Under the pieces are notes generated by a model. That model ran no database searches. It saw only the letters and a program-made list of their open reading frames with translations, and had not been told where the DNA came from. Of a stretch of DNA of 43,052 nt, positions 1-7,957 are shown in pieces; the stretch's first letter is position 1; every line of letters starts with the position of its first letter. The translations under genes and the position numbers were made by a program. The stretch covers positions 1 through 43,052 of the forward strand of contig JAQXGK010000062.1 of assembly GCA_029006345.1 (NCBI GenBank), given 5' to 3'. This stretch comes from Bacillota bacterium. Lineage in GTDB: Bacteria; Bacillota; Clostridia; Oscillospirales; SIG627.

Positions 1-262
1 TTCTTACCACCTTGCCTTTCTGCCTCAGGATATTATACGCTGTATGCTCTGAGTCAAATGTCGTATATCGCAGGTTGTTCTTTTGGCCTTCGTTATTCAT
101 ACGACCGCCGCTTTGACCGGTCGCCGCGGCGTTCTCCGCGGCTCTTTGGCGTCGGCCTTTTTCTGTCGCAAATAATAGGTGTCCTTGCGATATTTTACTC
201 TGTTCGCACCCAAAATATGCACGATAGCTTTTTTGATTGCGAAAACCGCAGAAAAACATCAT
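1..262 (-). CDS. Partial ORF running off the left edge, unidentified
   Basis: An open minus-strand frame runs from two adjacent ATG codons (262 and 259) to the window edge, 87 codons with no stop. A later ATG at 100 gives the most protein-like stretch, starting MNNEGQKNNLRYTTFDSEHT. No strong Shine-Dalgarno site precedes any of these starts. The part before position 100 is rich in Arg and Ala and may be untranslated. I do not recognise the family, and the C-terminal part is outside the window. It would be divergent from the antiporter gene. A competing plus-strand frame over the same bases is probably its shadow. Coding status is uncertain. Confidence 0.3.
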   Translation of the reverse strand, partial: MMFFCGFRNQKSYRAYFGCEQSKISQGHLLFATEKGRRQRAAENAAATGQSGGRMNNEGQKNNLRYTTFDSEHTAYNILRQKGKVVR

Positions 263-289
263 AAATAAGCGGGCAATTGATTATTTAAA

Positions 290-318
290 TTGACAGCGCC
301 CGGTTGCGGTGATAGAAT
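290..318 (+). promoter_or_regulatory. Sigma-A promoter of the antiporter operon
   Basis: TTGACA at 290-295 and TAGAAT at 313-318 are separated by exactly 17 bp, and the downstream start codon is 34 bp beyond the -10 box. This is a near-consensus housekeeping promoter. Confidence 0.8.
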
Positions 319-351
319 GTATAGGCTAAAAAACAGATTGGACGCAGTATT

Positions 352-1638
352 ATGAATACAATGGAAATTCTCATAACAGTCTCGGTAGCTTTGCTGGCAG
401 GACTTTTGATGACCCGTGTCGCCAAGCCCCTCGGCTTGCCGGCGGTAACCGCGTATCTTGTGACCGGCATACTTCTCGGACCTTATGTTCTCGGACGGCT
501 GAATATCGCAGGTCTCGGCTTTCCGAGCTTTGAATCTGTAGAATCCTTCGAGCTTTTGTCCAAGTCGGCGCTCGGCTTTATCGCTTTTATGATAGGCAAT
601 GAATTCCGCCTGTCACAGCTTAAAAAGACCGGTAAAAAAGCGACTGTGCTCAGCTTCTGTGAAGCGCTGAGCGCGGCCTTCCTGGTAACTGCCTGCCTTA
701 TTGCTCTGCATTTTATCATGCCGGATAAAATATCGCTCCCTGCGGCAATAACACTCGGAGCGGTTGCCACGGCGACTGCTCCGGCAGCAACGCTGATGGT
801 CGTCAAGCAGTATAAGGCTAAAGGCGAGCTTGTAGACCTGTTGCTTCCCATCGTCGCTCTCGATGACGCTATAGCGCTGGTGGTTTTCTCGGTGGCGTCA
901 GGCGTGGCAAGGGCGATCCAGAGCTCAAGCTTCAGTTTTGCCGCAGTCTGTGTTTCTCCGCTTCTTGATGTTATCTTCTCGCTTTTGCTCGGCGCAGTTA
1001 TGGGATTTCTGTTTTCGTTTACACAGCGCTTTTTCAAGTCGCGTAGCAAGCGTCTCTCGGTTTCGGTCACCTTCGTGCTGCTTACCGTTGCGCTTTCTAT
1101 GATTAAGTTTAACCTTTTCGGTATGGAAATTGAGTTTTCCCCGTTGCTGGTCTGCATGATGCTCGGCACTGTTTTCTGCAATGTATGCGACTTCTCGGAG
1201 GAGCTTATGGAGCGCATCGACCGCTGGACGGCGCCCGTGATAATCCTGTTTTTCGTGCTGAGCGGCGCAGAGCTGGATCTAGGAGTGTTTACGGATATCG
1301 CCGTGGTCGGCATCGGTGCCGTGTATATTATCTCCCGCTCAATCGGTAAATACTCCGGCGCCGGCATCGGTGCCCGCGCGCTCAAGTGCCCCGACAGTGT
1401 CAGCAAATATCTCGGCATCACCCTTTTACCGCAGGCGGGCGTTGCACTGGGAATGACCATTACCGCTACGGAATTGCTCGGTGAAACGGACGGCGGACTG
1501 ATACGCAATATCACGCTGTTCTCAGTGCTCATTTACGAGCTTGTCGGACCGCTGCTCACAAAAATCGCACTTACCAAGGCGGGCAATATCCATCCGAAGG
1601 AGGATGACGGCCCTCTCAAACCGCCGGTAAAACAATAA
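352..1638 (+). CDS. Cation:proton antiporter, CPA2 / Na+/H+ exchanger family
   Basis: This is a polytopic membrane protein of 428 residues with about 11-13 hydrophobic helices across its whole length, matching the Na_H_Exchanger fold. The family exchanges Na+ or K+ for H+ across the cytoplasmic membrane. Residues 140-150 (TATAPAATLMV) resemble the broken helix that crosses in the transport core. The Asp pair at 171-172 in ALDDA is where CPA proteins carry their ion-binding acid. There is no C-terminal TrkA-N (RCK) domain, unlike KefB/KefC. Its own promoter lies just upstream and the YgjV-type gene follows 21 bp later, so the two are probably cotranscribed. The transported ion cannot be told from sequence. 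Confidence 0.85.
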   Translation: MNTMEILITVSVALLAGLLMTRVAKPLGLPAVTAYLVTGILLGPYVLGRLNIAGLGFPSFESVESFELLSKSALGFIAFMIGNEFRLSQLKKTGKKATVLSFCEALSAAFLVTACLIALHFIMPDKISLPAAITLGAVATATAPAATLMVVKQYKAKGELVDLLLPIVALDDAIALVVFSVASGVARAIQSSSFSFAAVCVSPLLDVIFSLLLGAVMGFLFSFTQRFFKSRSKRLSVSVTFVLLTVALSMIKFNLFGMEIEFSPLLVCMMLGTVFCNVCDFSEELMERIDRWTAPVIILFFVLSGAELDLGVFTDIAVVGIGAVYIISRSIGKYSGAGIGARALKCPDSVSKYLGITLLPQAGVALGMTITATELLGETDGGLIRNITLFSVLIYELVGPLLTKIALTKAGNIHPKEDDGPLKPPVKQ

Positions 1639-1659
1639 AACCACGAAAGGACATAGAAT

Positions 1660-2187
1660 ATGATATTTTGGATTGCTCAGATAATCGGTGTTATCGCGCT
1701 TTTAATGGTAATTGTGTCCTTTCAGCAGAGAACTCAGAAGAGGATAATGTTCTTTCAGCTTTTTTCCACTGCTCTATTTGTTGTGCATTTTTCGCTTTTG
1801 GGACTTTATACCGGCAGTATATTGAATGCCGTAGCCTTTTTCCGCTCGCTTGTTTATTATAATAAGGACAAGAAATGGGGGAATACGCCCCTTTGGCCTG
1901 CGGTTTTTACCGCCGTTTCGGTTGTTGCGGGTATTGTTACGTGGGACGGCGCTCTCAGTCTCCTGCCCATGCTGGCAATGGTGCTTTCGAGCGTCTCTAC
2001 ATGGCTTTCATCCGCTAAGCTGGTCCGCATTTTTAATCTGCCGGGTTCGGCGATGTGGATGGTGTATAATTTTGCGGGTCAGTCCTATCCCGGCGCAGTT
2101 ACAGAGATAATCAGTACCGTATCGGTCATAGTAGGCATTATCCGTCTCGATTTGCGTAAGAATAAGGATGTAACGCCGAATCGGTAA
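1660..2187 (+). CDS. YgjV-family inner membrane protein
   Basis: A 175-residue protein with about six membrane segments and very short loops. The opening (WIAQIIGVIALLMVIVSFQQ), the FQL..T..F..HF..LG....G motif and the later FNLPGSAMWMVYN stretch are typical of the YgjV (Imp-YgjV) family. The family has no established biochemical role. AAAGGA precedes the ATG at good spacing, and the gene follows the antiporter by 21 bp, then a terminator, so it is the last gene of a two-gene unit. A link to ion homeostasis is suggested only by that pairing. Confidence 0.75.
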   Translation: MIFWIAQIIGVIALLMVIVSFQQRTQKRIMFFQLFSTALFVVHFSLLGLYTGSILNAVAFFRSLVYYNKDKKWGNTPLWPAVFTAVSVVAGIVTWDGALSLLPMLAMVLSSVSTWLSSAKLVRIFNLPGSAMWMVYNFAGQSYPGAVTEIISTVSVIVGIIRLDLRKNKDVTPNR

Positions 2188-2287
2188 AAACAGCCGCCTC
2201 AAAAGTGCGATGCTCCAAAGGACAGCTGCCTGAAACCGAATAGGGATATGACACACAAATCCCATGCTTGTAACGGTATAATACAAA

Positions 2288-2336
2288 ACTACCCGAAGAA
2301 GAGAAGAAAAAACTCTTTTTCGGGTAGTATTTTTTT
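2288..2336 (+). terminator. Rho-independent terminator after the antiporter operon
   Basis: A 10-bp stem, ACTACCCGAA (2288-2297) with TTCGGGTAGT (2319-2328), continues inward with AAGAG/CTCTT and is followed by seven T at 2330-2336. The 100 bp between the YgjV gene and the stem hold nothing I can identify. Confidence 0.9.
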
Positions 2337-2350
2337 ATGTAGTGATACTT

Positions 2351-2514
2351 CTTTGCTCAGCAAAGAGTGCCGATATGGAAGCCTTGCGGTTTCAGTGATG
2401 TTTTGTTCGCCGTTAAACTGCCGCAGGCAATAAAACTATGCAAAACCTCGAAGCAATATCACCCGCGTGCCGCGCGGATAAAACTGAAGAGTGTCCCTCG
2501 GGGGACACTCTTCA
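2351..2514. repeat. Cluster of short hairpins with ATAAAAC linkers, locus A
   Basis: This non-coding stretch between two convergent operons holds five palindromes: CTTTGC-TCA-GCAAAG (2351-2365), GAAGCC-TTGC-GGTTTC (2378-2393), TGCC-GCA-GGCA (2419-2429), CCGCG-TGCCG-CGCGG (2463-2477) and a 13-bp stem at 2485-2514. The third and fourth are each followed at once by ATAAAAC (2430-2436 and 2478-2484). The bases at 2382-2395, read on the minus strand, are CTGAAACCGCAAGG, identical to a hairpin arm and loop at 42826-42839. No convincing gene lies here. Confidence 0.6.
2485..2514 (-). terminator. Terminator of the rny-ymdB-spoVS operon
   Basis: A perfect 13-bp stem (TGAAGAGTGTCCC with its complement, loop 2498-2501) starts 21 bp past the spoVS stop codon. 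On the minus strand the stem is followed by GTTTTAT, a modest T-run. The position fits termination of spoVS. Confidence 0.7.
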
Positions 2515-2535
2515 AAAGGGTAGCTTTTTAGCTGT

Positions 2536-2796
2536 TCAGCGCGGTTCTACGATCATAGAGAGCGCGGTTCTCGACTCGCCGTCTATTTCAATATCAATAA
2601 ATGAGGGAACACATACGAGATTGACATCGGTTTCGAGAAGAAATCCGCGGGCGATCGCTATTGCCTTGATAGCCTGGTTGGCAGCGCCGGCGCCGATAGA
2701 CTGAACTTCTACCTTGCCTTCCTCGCGAATCGCACCTGCTATTGCGCCTGCCACCTGGCTTGCGCCTGACTTGGATGATACCTTAAGAATTCTCAC
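2536..2796 (-). CDS. spoVS: Stage V sporulation protein S
   Basis: The 86-residue length and the sequence (MRILKVSSKSGASQVAGAIA at the start, SIGAGAANQAIKAIAIARGF in the middle) match SpoVS, an Alba-like small protein. In Bacillus it acts in spore coat assembly and in septation control during sporulation; its biochemical activity is unclear. The start is GTG at 2796, behind AGGAGG with a 5-base gap. The first 14 bases overlap the end of ymdB, so the two are likely translationally coupled. The rny-ymdB-spoVS order is as in Bacillus. It supports, but does not prove, a spore-forming host, since spoVS also occurs in some non-sporulating lineages. Confidence 0.95.
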   Translation of the reverse strand: MRILKVSSKSGASQVAGAIAGAIREEGKVEVQSIGAGAANQAIKAIAIARGFLLETDVNLVCVPSFIDIEIDGESRTALSMIVEPR

Positions 2797-3583
2797 AACT
2801 GCCTCCTATTTTAATAAGTTTTGTACTTAAGACCTTACTGTTTGTTCTGTCGAGCTCTACCATGGCACCGCACAGAATGCAGTCGCCGTCCGCCACATCG
2901 TAGCGGGTCGGCATGCCGGTGGTGAATCTCTTTATGCTCTGCGCCGCCTTAACACCGATGACCGAGTCTTCGGGGCCGGTCATGCCGATATCGGTAATAA
3001 AAGCGGTACCGCCCGGTAAAACGCGCAGATCATTGGTTTGAATATGTGTGTGAGTGCCGAAAATAAAGTCTATTTTGCCGTCGAAAAAATATGCAAACGC
3101 ATTTTTTTCACTGGTAGCCTCGGCGTGTATGTCGCAGACGGAAAAATCGTAACATCCCTCTTCCCGTTTAAGTATTGCACCCACCGTCTCAAACGGCGAG
3201 CTGTGACTTTCGAGAAATACAGTGCCGAGAACATTGATACATAATACGCGCACGCCTCCGATGTTCTCGATGGAGTAGCCGTGCCCGGGACATTCCCCCG
3301 AATAATTCGCGGGGCGGAGTATTGCGCTTTTGTCGTCGAGATAGTTGTAAATGTTGCTTCTTCTGAATATATGGTTTCCGGTAGTGATAACATCGGCGCC
3401 TGCGGCAAAAATCGCGTCCGCGTCGTCGGGGGAAAGCCCCTTTCCGGTTTCTGCGGCATTTTCACCGTTGACAACGATAAAATCAACCTTGTTTTCAATT
3501 CTGAAGGCGGAAAGGTTCTTCCGTAAGAAGCTAAGCCCCGGCTTGCCGACAACATCGCCGACAGCGAGAATTCTGAAGTTCAT
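2783..3583 (-). CDS. ymdB: YmdB-type metallophosphoesterase (TIGR00282)
   Basis: A 266-residue phosphodiesterase of the calcineurin-like fold. In Bacillus subtilis YmdB hydrolyses 2',3'- and 3',5'-cyclic nucleotides and affects biofilm and motility gene expression. Metal ligands are visible: Asp10 in GDVVG, Glu41 in NGEN, Asn70-His71 in TGNH, His152 in DIHAE, and His178/His180 in GTHTH. Full length and no signal peptide, so cytoplasmic. It lies between rny and spoVS and overlaps spoVS by 14 bases, a conserved neighbourhood that pairs it with the mRNA decay nuclease. Confidence 0.92.
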   Translation of the reverse strand: MNFRILAVGDVVGKPGLSFLRKNLSAFRIENKVDFIVVNGENAAETGKGLSPDDADAIFAAGADVITTGNHIFRRSNIYNYLDDKSAILRPANYSGECPGHGYSIENIGGVRVLCINVLGTVFLESHSSPFETVGAILKREEGCYDFSVCDIHAEATSEKNAFAYFFDGKIDFIFGTHTHIQTNDLRVLPGGTAFITDIGMTGPEDSVIGVKAAQSIKRFTTGMPTRYDVADGDCILCGAMVELDRTNSKVLSTKLIKIGGSCENS

Positions 3584-3616
3584 ATGAAGTACGACCTTTC
3601 CCGAATTTGCGATTAC

Positions 3617-5155
3617 TTACTTGGCGTATTCTATGCTTCTGCTTTCGCGGATAACGTGGACCTTGATCTGACCCGGATACTCAAGCTCGTCCTCGATTTT
3701 CTTTGCAATATCGCGTGCGACGATTGCCATTTTATCGTCGTTGATTACCTCCGGCTTTACCATAAGGCGAAGCTCTCTGCCTGCCTGGATAGCGAAGGAC
3801 TTGTCTACGCCGTCAAATGAGTTTGCGATTTCCTCAAGCTTTTCAAGACGCTTGATGTAGCTTTCGAGATTCTCGCGTCTTGCACCGGGACGTGCCGCCG
3901 AGACCGCGTCGGCCGCCTGAATGATAACCGCAAGAAGCGTCTGCGGCTCCACATCGTTGTGATGAGCCTCGATAGCGTGGACAACATCTCTGTTTTCACG
4001 GTACTTCTTGGCGATTTCCGCACCTATCTGTGCGTGCGAGCCCTCTACCTCGTGGTTGACAGCCTTGCCTATATCGTGGAGAAGTCCTGCTCTGCGTGCC
4101 AGTGCGGGTTCGATTCCCAGCTCGTCGGCTATCATGCCGGCAATGTACGAAACCTCGACAGAATGCATAAGAACATTCTGGCCGTAACTCGTGCGGTATT
4201 TAAGTCTGCCGAGCAGTCGGATAAGCTCGGAGTTCATCGAGTGTATGCCGCACTGAAGAACTGCCTGCTCGCCCTCCTTTTTGATGATGGCGTCGACTTC
4301 CTTTTTGCTCTTTTCGACCGTCTCTTCAATGCGCGCCGGATGGATTCTTCCGTCAGCGACCAGCTTTTCTATAGTCAGCTTGGCGACCTCGCGGCGCATC
4401 GGGTCAAAGCTTGAGAGGGTAATGGCCTCAGGTGTGTCATCGATTATCAGGTCGACGCCGGTGAGCGTCTCTATCGTTCTGATGTTGCGTCCTTCGCGTC
4501 CGATGATTCTGCCCTTCATGTCGTCGTTGGGCAGAACGACTGCGGATACTGTAGCCTCCGAAACCTGACTCGAAGCACATCGCTGAATAGCGAGCGTGAT
4601 GAGATTTTTCGCCTTTTCGTCGGCGCTTTCCCTGAGCTCCTGTTCGATTTCCTGGAGTCTTATCGCCGCGTCGTGCTTAGCCTCGTCCTCGTATTTGGAG
4701 ATGATTACCTGCTTTGCCTCTTCTGCGGTCATCTGCGAGTATTCCTCGAGCACCGAGAGCTCCTTGGCGCGAATGCTTTCTATCTCCTTTTCCTTGGAGT
4801 CGAGCGATTTAATGCGGTTTGCGCATTCCGCTTCCTTCTTTTCGAGAGCTTCAAGCTTGCGGTCGAGATTTTCTTCCTTCTGCAAAGCCCGCTTCTCAAG
4901 GTGGAATACCTCGTTGCGGCGCTCCTTGATTTCCCTGTCGGCTTCGTTTTTGGTGCGGAGGACCTCCTCCTTGACCTCGATGAGAGCCTCTTTCTTCTTT
5001 CTTTCGGATTCGTTCTTAGCTTCATCTATAATTTTGGTTGCCTGCTCCTCGGCAGAGCCGATCTTTGCCTCGGCGATCTTTTTGCGCCAGGTAAAGCCGG
5101 CTAAAAAGCCGACTGCGAGACAGCAGACCCCGATGATTATGTATATTATGTCCAT
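3617..5155 (-). CDS. rny: Ribonuclease Y
   Basis: The 512 residues show the full RNase Y plan: an N-terminal membrane anchor (about 3-22), a long charged coiled coil (about 30-190), a KH RNA-binding domain with [10 protein letters not shown] at 215-224, and an HD domain with His331, His360-Asp361 (LLHDIGK) and Asp416. It is the membrane-bound endoribonuclease that starts mRNA decay in many Firmicutes. The ATG at 5155 sits 15 bases after AGGAGG, a long spacing. An in-frame stop lies just upstream, so no earlier start is possible. It has its own promoter and is followed by ymdB 33 bp later. Confidence 0.96.
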   Translation of the reverse strand: MDIIYIIIGVCCLAVGFLAGFTWRKKIAEAKIGSAEEQATKIIDEAKNESERKKKEALIEVKEEVLRTKNEADREIKERRNEVFHLEKRALQKEENLDRKLEALEKKEAECANRIKSLDSKEKEIESIRAKELSVLEEYSQMTAEEAKQVIISKYEDEAKHDAAIRLQEIEQELRESADEKAKNLITLAIQRCASSQVSEATVSAVVLPNDDMKGRIIGREGRNIRTIETLTGVDLIIDDTPEAITLSSFDPMRREVAKLTIEKLVADGRIHPARIEETVEKSKKEVDAIIKKEGEQAVLQCGIHSMNSELIRLLGRLKYRTSYGQNVLMHSVEVSYIAGMIADELGIEPALARRAGLLHDIGKAVNHEVEGSHAQIGAEIAKKYRENRDVVHAIEAHHNDVEPQTLLAVIIQAADAVSAARPGARRENLESYIKRLEKLEEIANSFDGVDKSFAIQAGRELRLMVKPEVINDDKMAIVARDIAKKIEDELEYPGQIKVHVIRESRSIEYAK

Positions 5156-5232
5156 ATGATTTGTTTAACACCTCCTGACCGGTAAATTTATATTATATAT
5201 CATCAGTAAATAACATATATATACACGGTAAT

Positions 5233-5261
5233 ATTTTAATATATATGTGCGGTTATGTCAA
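5233..5261 (-). promoter_or_regulatory. Sigma-A promoter of rny
   Basis: On the minus strand TTGACA (5261-5256) and TAAAAT (5238-5233) are 17 bp apart. The leader to the rny start is about 70 bases and very AT-rich. Confidence 0.75.
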
Positions 5262-5289
5262 GGCTTATTTGCCGCCGGACACTTATCAT

Positions 5290-6021
5290 TTACATCAGCT
5301 TGTAGAGCTGTTTGATGTCGTGCAGAGCGCGTGCGGCGCTGCCCTCGCCGGCGTAATCGCTTATCGAGAAAAAGCCGTACCTGTCGAAGGAGCGCGCGCA
5401 GAGAATCGAGATAAGCTCCTTTATCTCGCAGTTTCCGTGGCCGAGGTCGGTAAATCCTCCGGAGTACAGCGAGTCGGCTACCCGCAGAAATACAATGTCG
5501 TTTTTCAGATGACTGCGGTAGAACATATGGAAAAACGGATGGTGCGACAGCCTTACAAATTCCGCCGGGTTGTATATTATCCCCAGCTTTGAGCGTTGGG
5601 TGCCGTCGCTGACCCGTGCGAGGTCGTCGTCGGTCTTGATGGAGGTGTCGGCATTGTTTTCTATCAGAGCCTTCATATCAAAGCTCTCGGCGGTGTGGGC
5701 GAGACTGTCGAGTTCGTCTGCCGGCAGTTCTCCGTCCACCTTGATGTACAGCGCTCCGAGTAAATGCGCCGCACGGAAGAAACGCTTGGTTTCCTCGCGG
5801 CCGAGACGGTCGTCGAGCGAGATAAGCGCGATTATTTTGCCTGCGTCGATTATCTTGTCGCGCAGGGCTTCGAGCTGTCTGCCGTCCAGCGTCCAGAGCG
5901 GTCTGCCGTCGATAACGGCGGAGATCTCGAGATTGTTTATACCCAGTGCCGATGCGGCCGAAATGCCGTCGTCAATGCACTTTTCACTTGTCTTTTTTAT
6001 GTCGAAGCTGTAGTTCAGCAT
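5290..6021 (-). CDS. Sugar-phosphate isomerase/epimerase-like TIM barrel
   Basis: A 243-residue protein that fits the xylose-isomerase-like TIM barrel (AP_endonuc_2) superfamily. Features typical of the fold are ALIENN in the middle (a metal-ligand Glu at a strand end), GIIYNPAEF, LRVADS, and GHGNCEIKELI near the C-terminus. It is on the short side for the family (usually 260-290) and fairly divergent, so some ligands may be lost. Members act on sugar phosphates or related polyols; the substrate here is unknown. It follows the acetyltransferase gene by 30 bp and is probably cotranscribed with it and the cyclase gene. ACC/AGG-type spacing before the ATG is weak. Confidence 0.7.
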   Translation of the reverse strand: MLNYSFDIKKTSEKCIDDGISAASALGINNLEISAVIDGRPLWTLDGRQLEALRDKIIDAGKIIALISLDDRLGREETKRFFRAAHLLGALYIKVDGELPADELDSLAHTAESFDMKALIENNADTSIKTDDDLARVSDGTQRSKLGIIYNPAEFVRLSHHPFFHMFYRSHLKNDIVFLRVADSLYSGGFTDLGHGNCEIKELISILCARSFDRYGFFSISDYAGEGSAARALHDIKQLYKLM

Positions 6022-6051
6022 ATTTTTTACCTTACCTTTCTTCGGACGCCG

Positions 6052-6909
6052 TCATATGACGCAGATTTCGCAGGTTTCGTCGTCGCAGTGGTTGTGCTCG
6101 TACAGCGAGAGGTCGATCTTGTCGGGGGCGTTATACAGCAGTCTCGACCAGTGGCAGGAATTGCAGTGCTCGTTTTCACATATAAAGAGAAGCGGGTTTT
6201 CCTTCAGCATTCCCAGGACAAGGTCGAAAAGTCCGCGGATATCGATTATCTTTACGCAGGCGTCGCCTATCATGCCCTCGATAAGCAGGTCGTTTTCGCG
6301 CAGAGCCCTTGTTACGCTGAGAAAGTCTCTGTGGCCGGGAGGAAATTTCTTGAGCGTAAAGGTGTCGGATTGCCAGTAAACCGGCGCAACTATGTCGAGT
6401 GTGCGCAAATACAGCGCGTCTATTGCCTCCTCGAGCGAGTGCATCATGGTGTTTCGGTCGTTGTCTACACCCAGCAGTACTATCTTTCCGCCCAGTTCGC
6501 GCAGCTTGAGGTACGGCGTGCCTTCGCCGCATCCGGTCTGACAGTTTTCATGCCCTTCGGTAATGTACTCTGCATGCTTGCCTATTGCGGCTACGGAATG
6601 AACGGGATGCAGGCTTCTCAGCGCCTCGGGACGGTTGCGGAAAACCTCCGAAATCAGCCCGACTGCCGACGGAGAATTGTCCGGGTCGTAGGGCTGAAAC
6701 CATCCGGTCAGCGTGCTCATGGCCAGTGTGCCCTCATCGCCTATCGCCTCAAGAAATGCGTCTATCACCGCGTCCGAGCCGCCCTTGACGGCGCCCATGC
6801 TGGACAGCGCGCTGTGCATGAGGAGAACATCGCCCTTTTTTATGTCCATAAGCTCGAGACTTTCGAGAATATCGCTTTTGGTAATGGTTTTGCTTTGCCG
6901 TATGCTCAT
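6052..6909 (-). CDS. AAC(3)-family N-acetyltransferase with a Cys-rich tail
   Basis: A 285-residue member of the Antibiotic_NAT fold. The family transfers acetyl from acetyl-CoA to an amine, classically the 3-amino group of aminoglycosides; many chromosomal members have other substrates. Recognisable stretches are LLMHSALSSMG near the N-terminus, GTLAMSTLTGWF, HPVHSVAAIGKHAEYIT and GGKIVLLGVDNDRNTMMHSLEE. The start at 6909 follows AGGAA; a longer frame reaching back to 7083 lacks a site and has low-complexity coding. The last 45 residues carry CNSC and C..TCEIC groups with several His, absent from typical members. Resistance should not be assumed. The cyclase gene lies 139 bp upstream. Confidence 0.82.
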   Translation of the reverse strand: MSIRQSKTITKSDILESLELMDIKKGDVLLMHSALSSMGAVKGGSDAVIDAFLEAIGDEGTLAMSTLTGWFQPYDPDNSPSAVGLISEVFRNRPEALRSLHPVHSVAAIGKHAEYITEGHENCQTGCGEGTPYLKLRELGGKIVLLGVDNDRNTMMHSLEEAIDALYLRTLDIVAPVYWQSDTFTLKKFPPGHRDFLSVTRALRENDLLIEGMIGDACVKIIDIRGLFDLVLGMLKENPLLFICENEHCNSCHWSRLLYNAPDKIDLSLYEHNHCDDETCEICVI

Positions 6910-7048
6910 ATTAGTGTTTCCTTTCGTAAATTGATTGTGGTTTTGTCTGCCATCGGGGTCGGCTTTATAAGTGCCGTTGTTTCGCCGTGCCGCCCGAAAA
7001 TACGGCAGGCTTTCGTGCTGTCTTTGTGTTTTGCGGAAAAAGCTGGTG

Positions 7049-7726
7049 TCAGCCTTCCTTGATAATTGCCCGGCAGGGCGCACAGCAGGTACCCTCCGCT
7101 TTCAGCGGGAGAACGGTCAATAAGTGCGTTTTGCCTGTATCGAGAGATTCCAGATTGACTGTCGGTGCAAGCATGAGTATGTCGGCGCGGTAAAATTCCT
7201 CCCAGAAGCCCTCGGGGGCTTCGAGGCTGTCCCAGCGCGGCAGGTCGCTGCCCAGCAGAAACGGCTTGAGGGAAATCAGCTTTTCCATAGCTTCGCGGGA
7301 GAAATACGGAGATTTTGTCAGGTAATCCTCCGAAAACCAGCTGTTGCCCCAGCCGCAGCCGACGATAATTGCGCCGCCCGGGCGTATGTCCCGCCCGTCG
7401 AGCGCCGCCTCCAGCTCGGACAGCGTGATTCTGTGCCTTTGTCCGCCGCATTGCGGCAGATTAAGCATGATTATTTCGGCCGGCATGTCAATCAGCCGCT
7501 CCACCGGCACGTCGGAGAGCATGTAGCTCTCGGAATAGCCGAGAAAGTGCGCCGGGGTTTCGAGGTATGTGCCGCATTGCGAGTTCAGTCCCTCAAAAAT
7601 CTCGCACCAGACTCGGTTTTTTACCCACGGCACCTCCGGAAGCGGCTTCATGCGGTATTCGGGAAAGGGCTCTCCGTAGCTCCACATGCCGTTTTTCAGC
7701 GTTCCGGTAATATCTGTAATTTTCAT
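7049..7726 (-). CDS. Cyclase-family protein (kynurenine formamidase-like), altered metal motif
   Basis: The 225-residue product has the layout of the cyclase/arylformamidase family (PF04199), metal-dependent hydrolases of amide or lactone bonds: MKITDITGTLKNGMWSYG at the start, then a GTYLETPAHF motif, then GGAIIVGCGWG and a late LGSDLPRWDS. The usual HxGTHxDxPxH reads QCGTYLETPAH, so two His and the Asp are replaced while the final His remains. This is a known kind of variant in Clostridia as far as I recall, but the chemistry is unclear. The start at 7726 follows AAGAAAG; a frame extending to 7762 lacks a ribosome site. First gene of the three-gene minus-strand unit. Confidence 0.75.
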   Translation of the reverse strand: MKITDITGTLKNGMWSYGEPFPEYRMKPLPEVPWVKNRVWCEIFEGLNSQCGTYLETPAHFLGYSESYMLSDVPVERLIDMPAEIIMLNLPQCGGQRHRITLSELEAALDGRDIRPGGAIIVGCGWGNSWFSEDYLTKSPYFSREAMEKLISLKPFLLGSDLPRWDSLEAPEGFWEEFYRADILMLAPTVNLESLDTGKTHLLTVLPLKAEGTCCAPCRAIIKEG

Positions 7727-7785
7727 CTTTCTTGTTGCCTCAAAATGCAGAAAAGTTATCAATTATTTATAATCTTTTTCATATA

Positions 7786-7813
7786 ATTATAACACATTTT
7801 GTGAAGAAATCAA
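7786..7813 (-). promoter_or_regulatory. Promoter of the cyclase-acetyltransferase-isomerase operon
   Basis: TTGATT (7813-7808) and TATAAT (7791-7786) on the minus strand are 16 bp apart, about 60 bp before the cyclase start. Confidence 0.6.
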
Positions 7814-7848
7814 ATAATTTTTTCGCCCCCGGCTTTTTTGACCGGTTG

Positions 7849-7877
7849 TTGTATTTTTTTTGCTTGTGTGATATAAT
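7849..7877 (+). promoter_or_regulatory. Promoter of the ddl operon
   Basis: TTGTAT (7849-7854), 17 bp, then a perfect TATAAT (7872-7877). It is back to back with the minus-strand promoter at 7786-7813, so the 195-bp gap holds two divergent promoters and nothing else evident. Confidence 0.65.
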
Positions 7878-7957
7878 TTTATGATTTCTGTAGAAGTCAG
7901 TTTATCAACTGCCGCGTCTGCTGTCAGGCAGCGGCACGGAAGTGAGGTCACAGTATT

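Noticed and set aside
483-1532. Long minus-strand open frame opposite the antiporter
   Set aside because: It is an antisense shadow with Ser/Thr/Arg-rich composition; the plus-strand frame has clear family motifs, a promoter and a downstream partner.
2277-2282. TATAAT at 2277 as a promoter
   Set aside because: No -35 box at 16-18 bp and only a terminator hairpin follows.
6052-6909. Aminoglycoside resistance gene
   Set aside because: Only the fold is supported; chromosomal members often act on other amines, and the Cys-rich tail and the operon point elsewhere.
5764-7062. 432-codon plus-strand frame
   Set aside because: It spans three unrelated minus-strand genes and has no ribosome site or recognisable motif; it is a shadow of GC-biased codon use.
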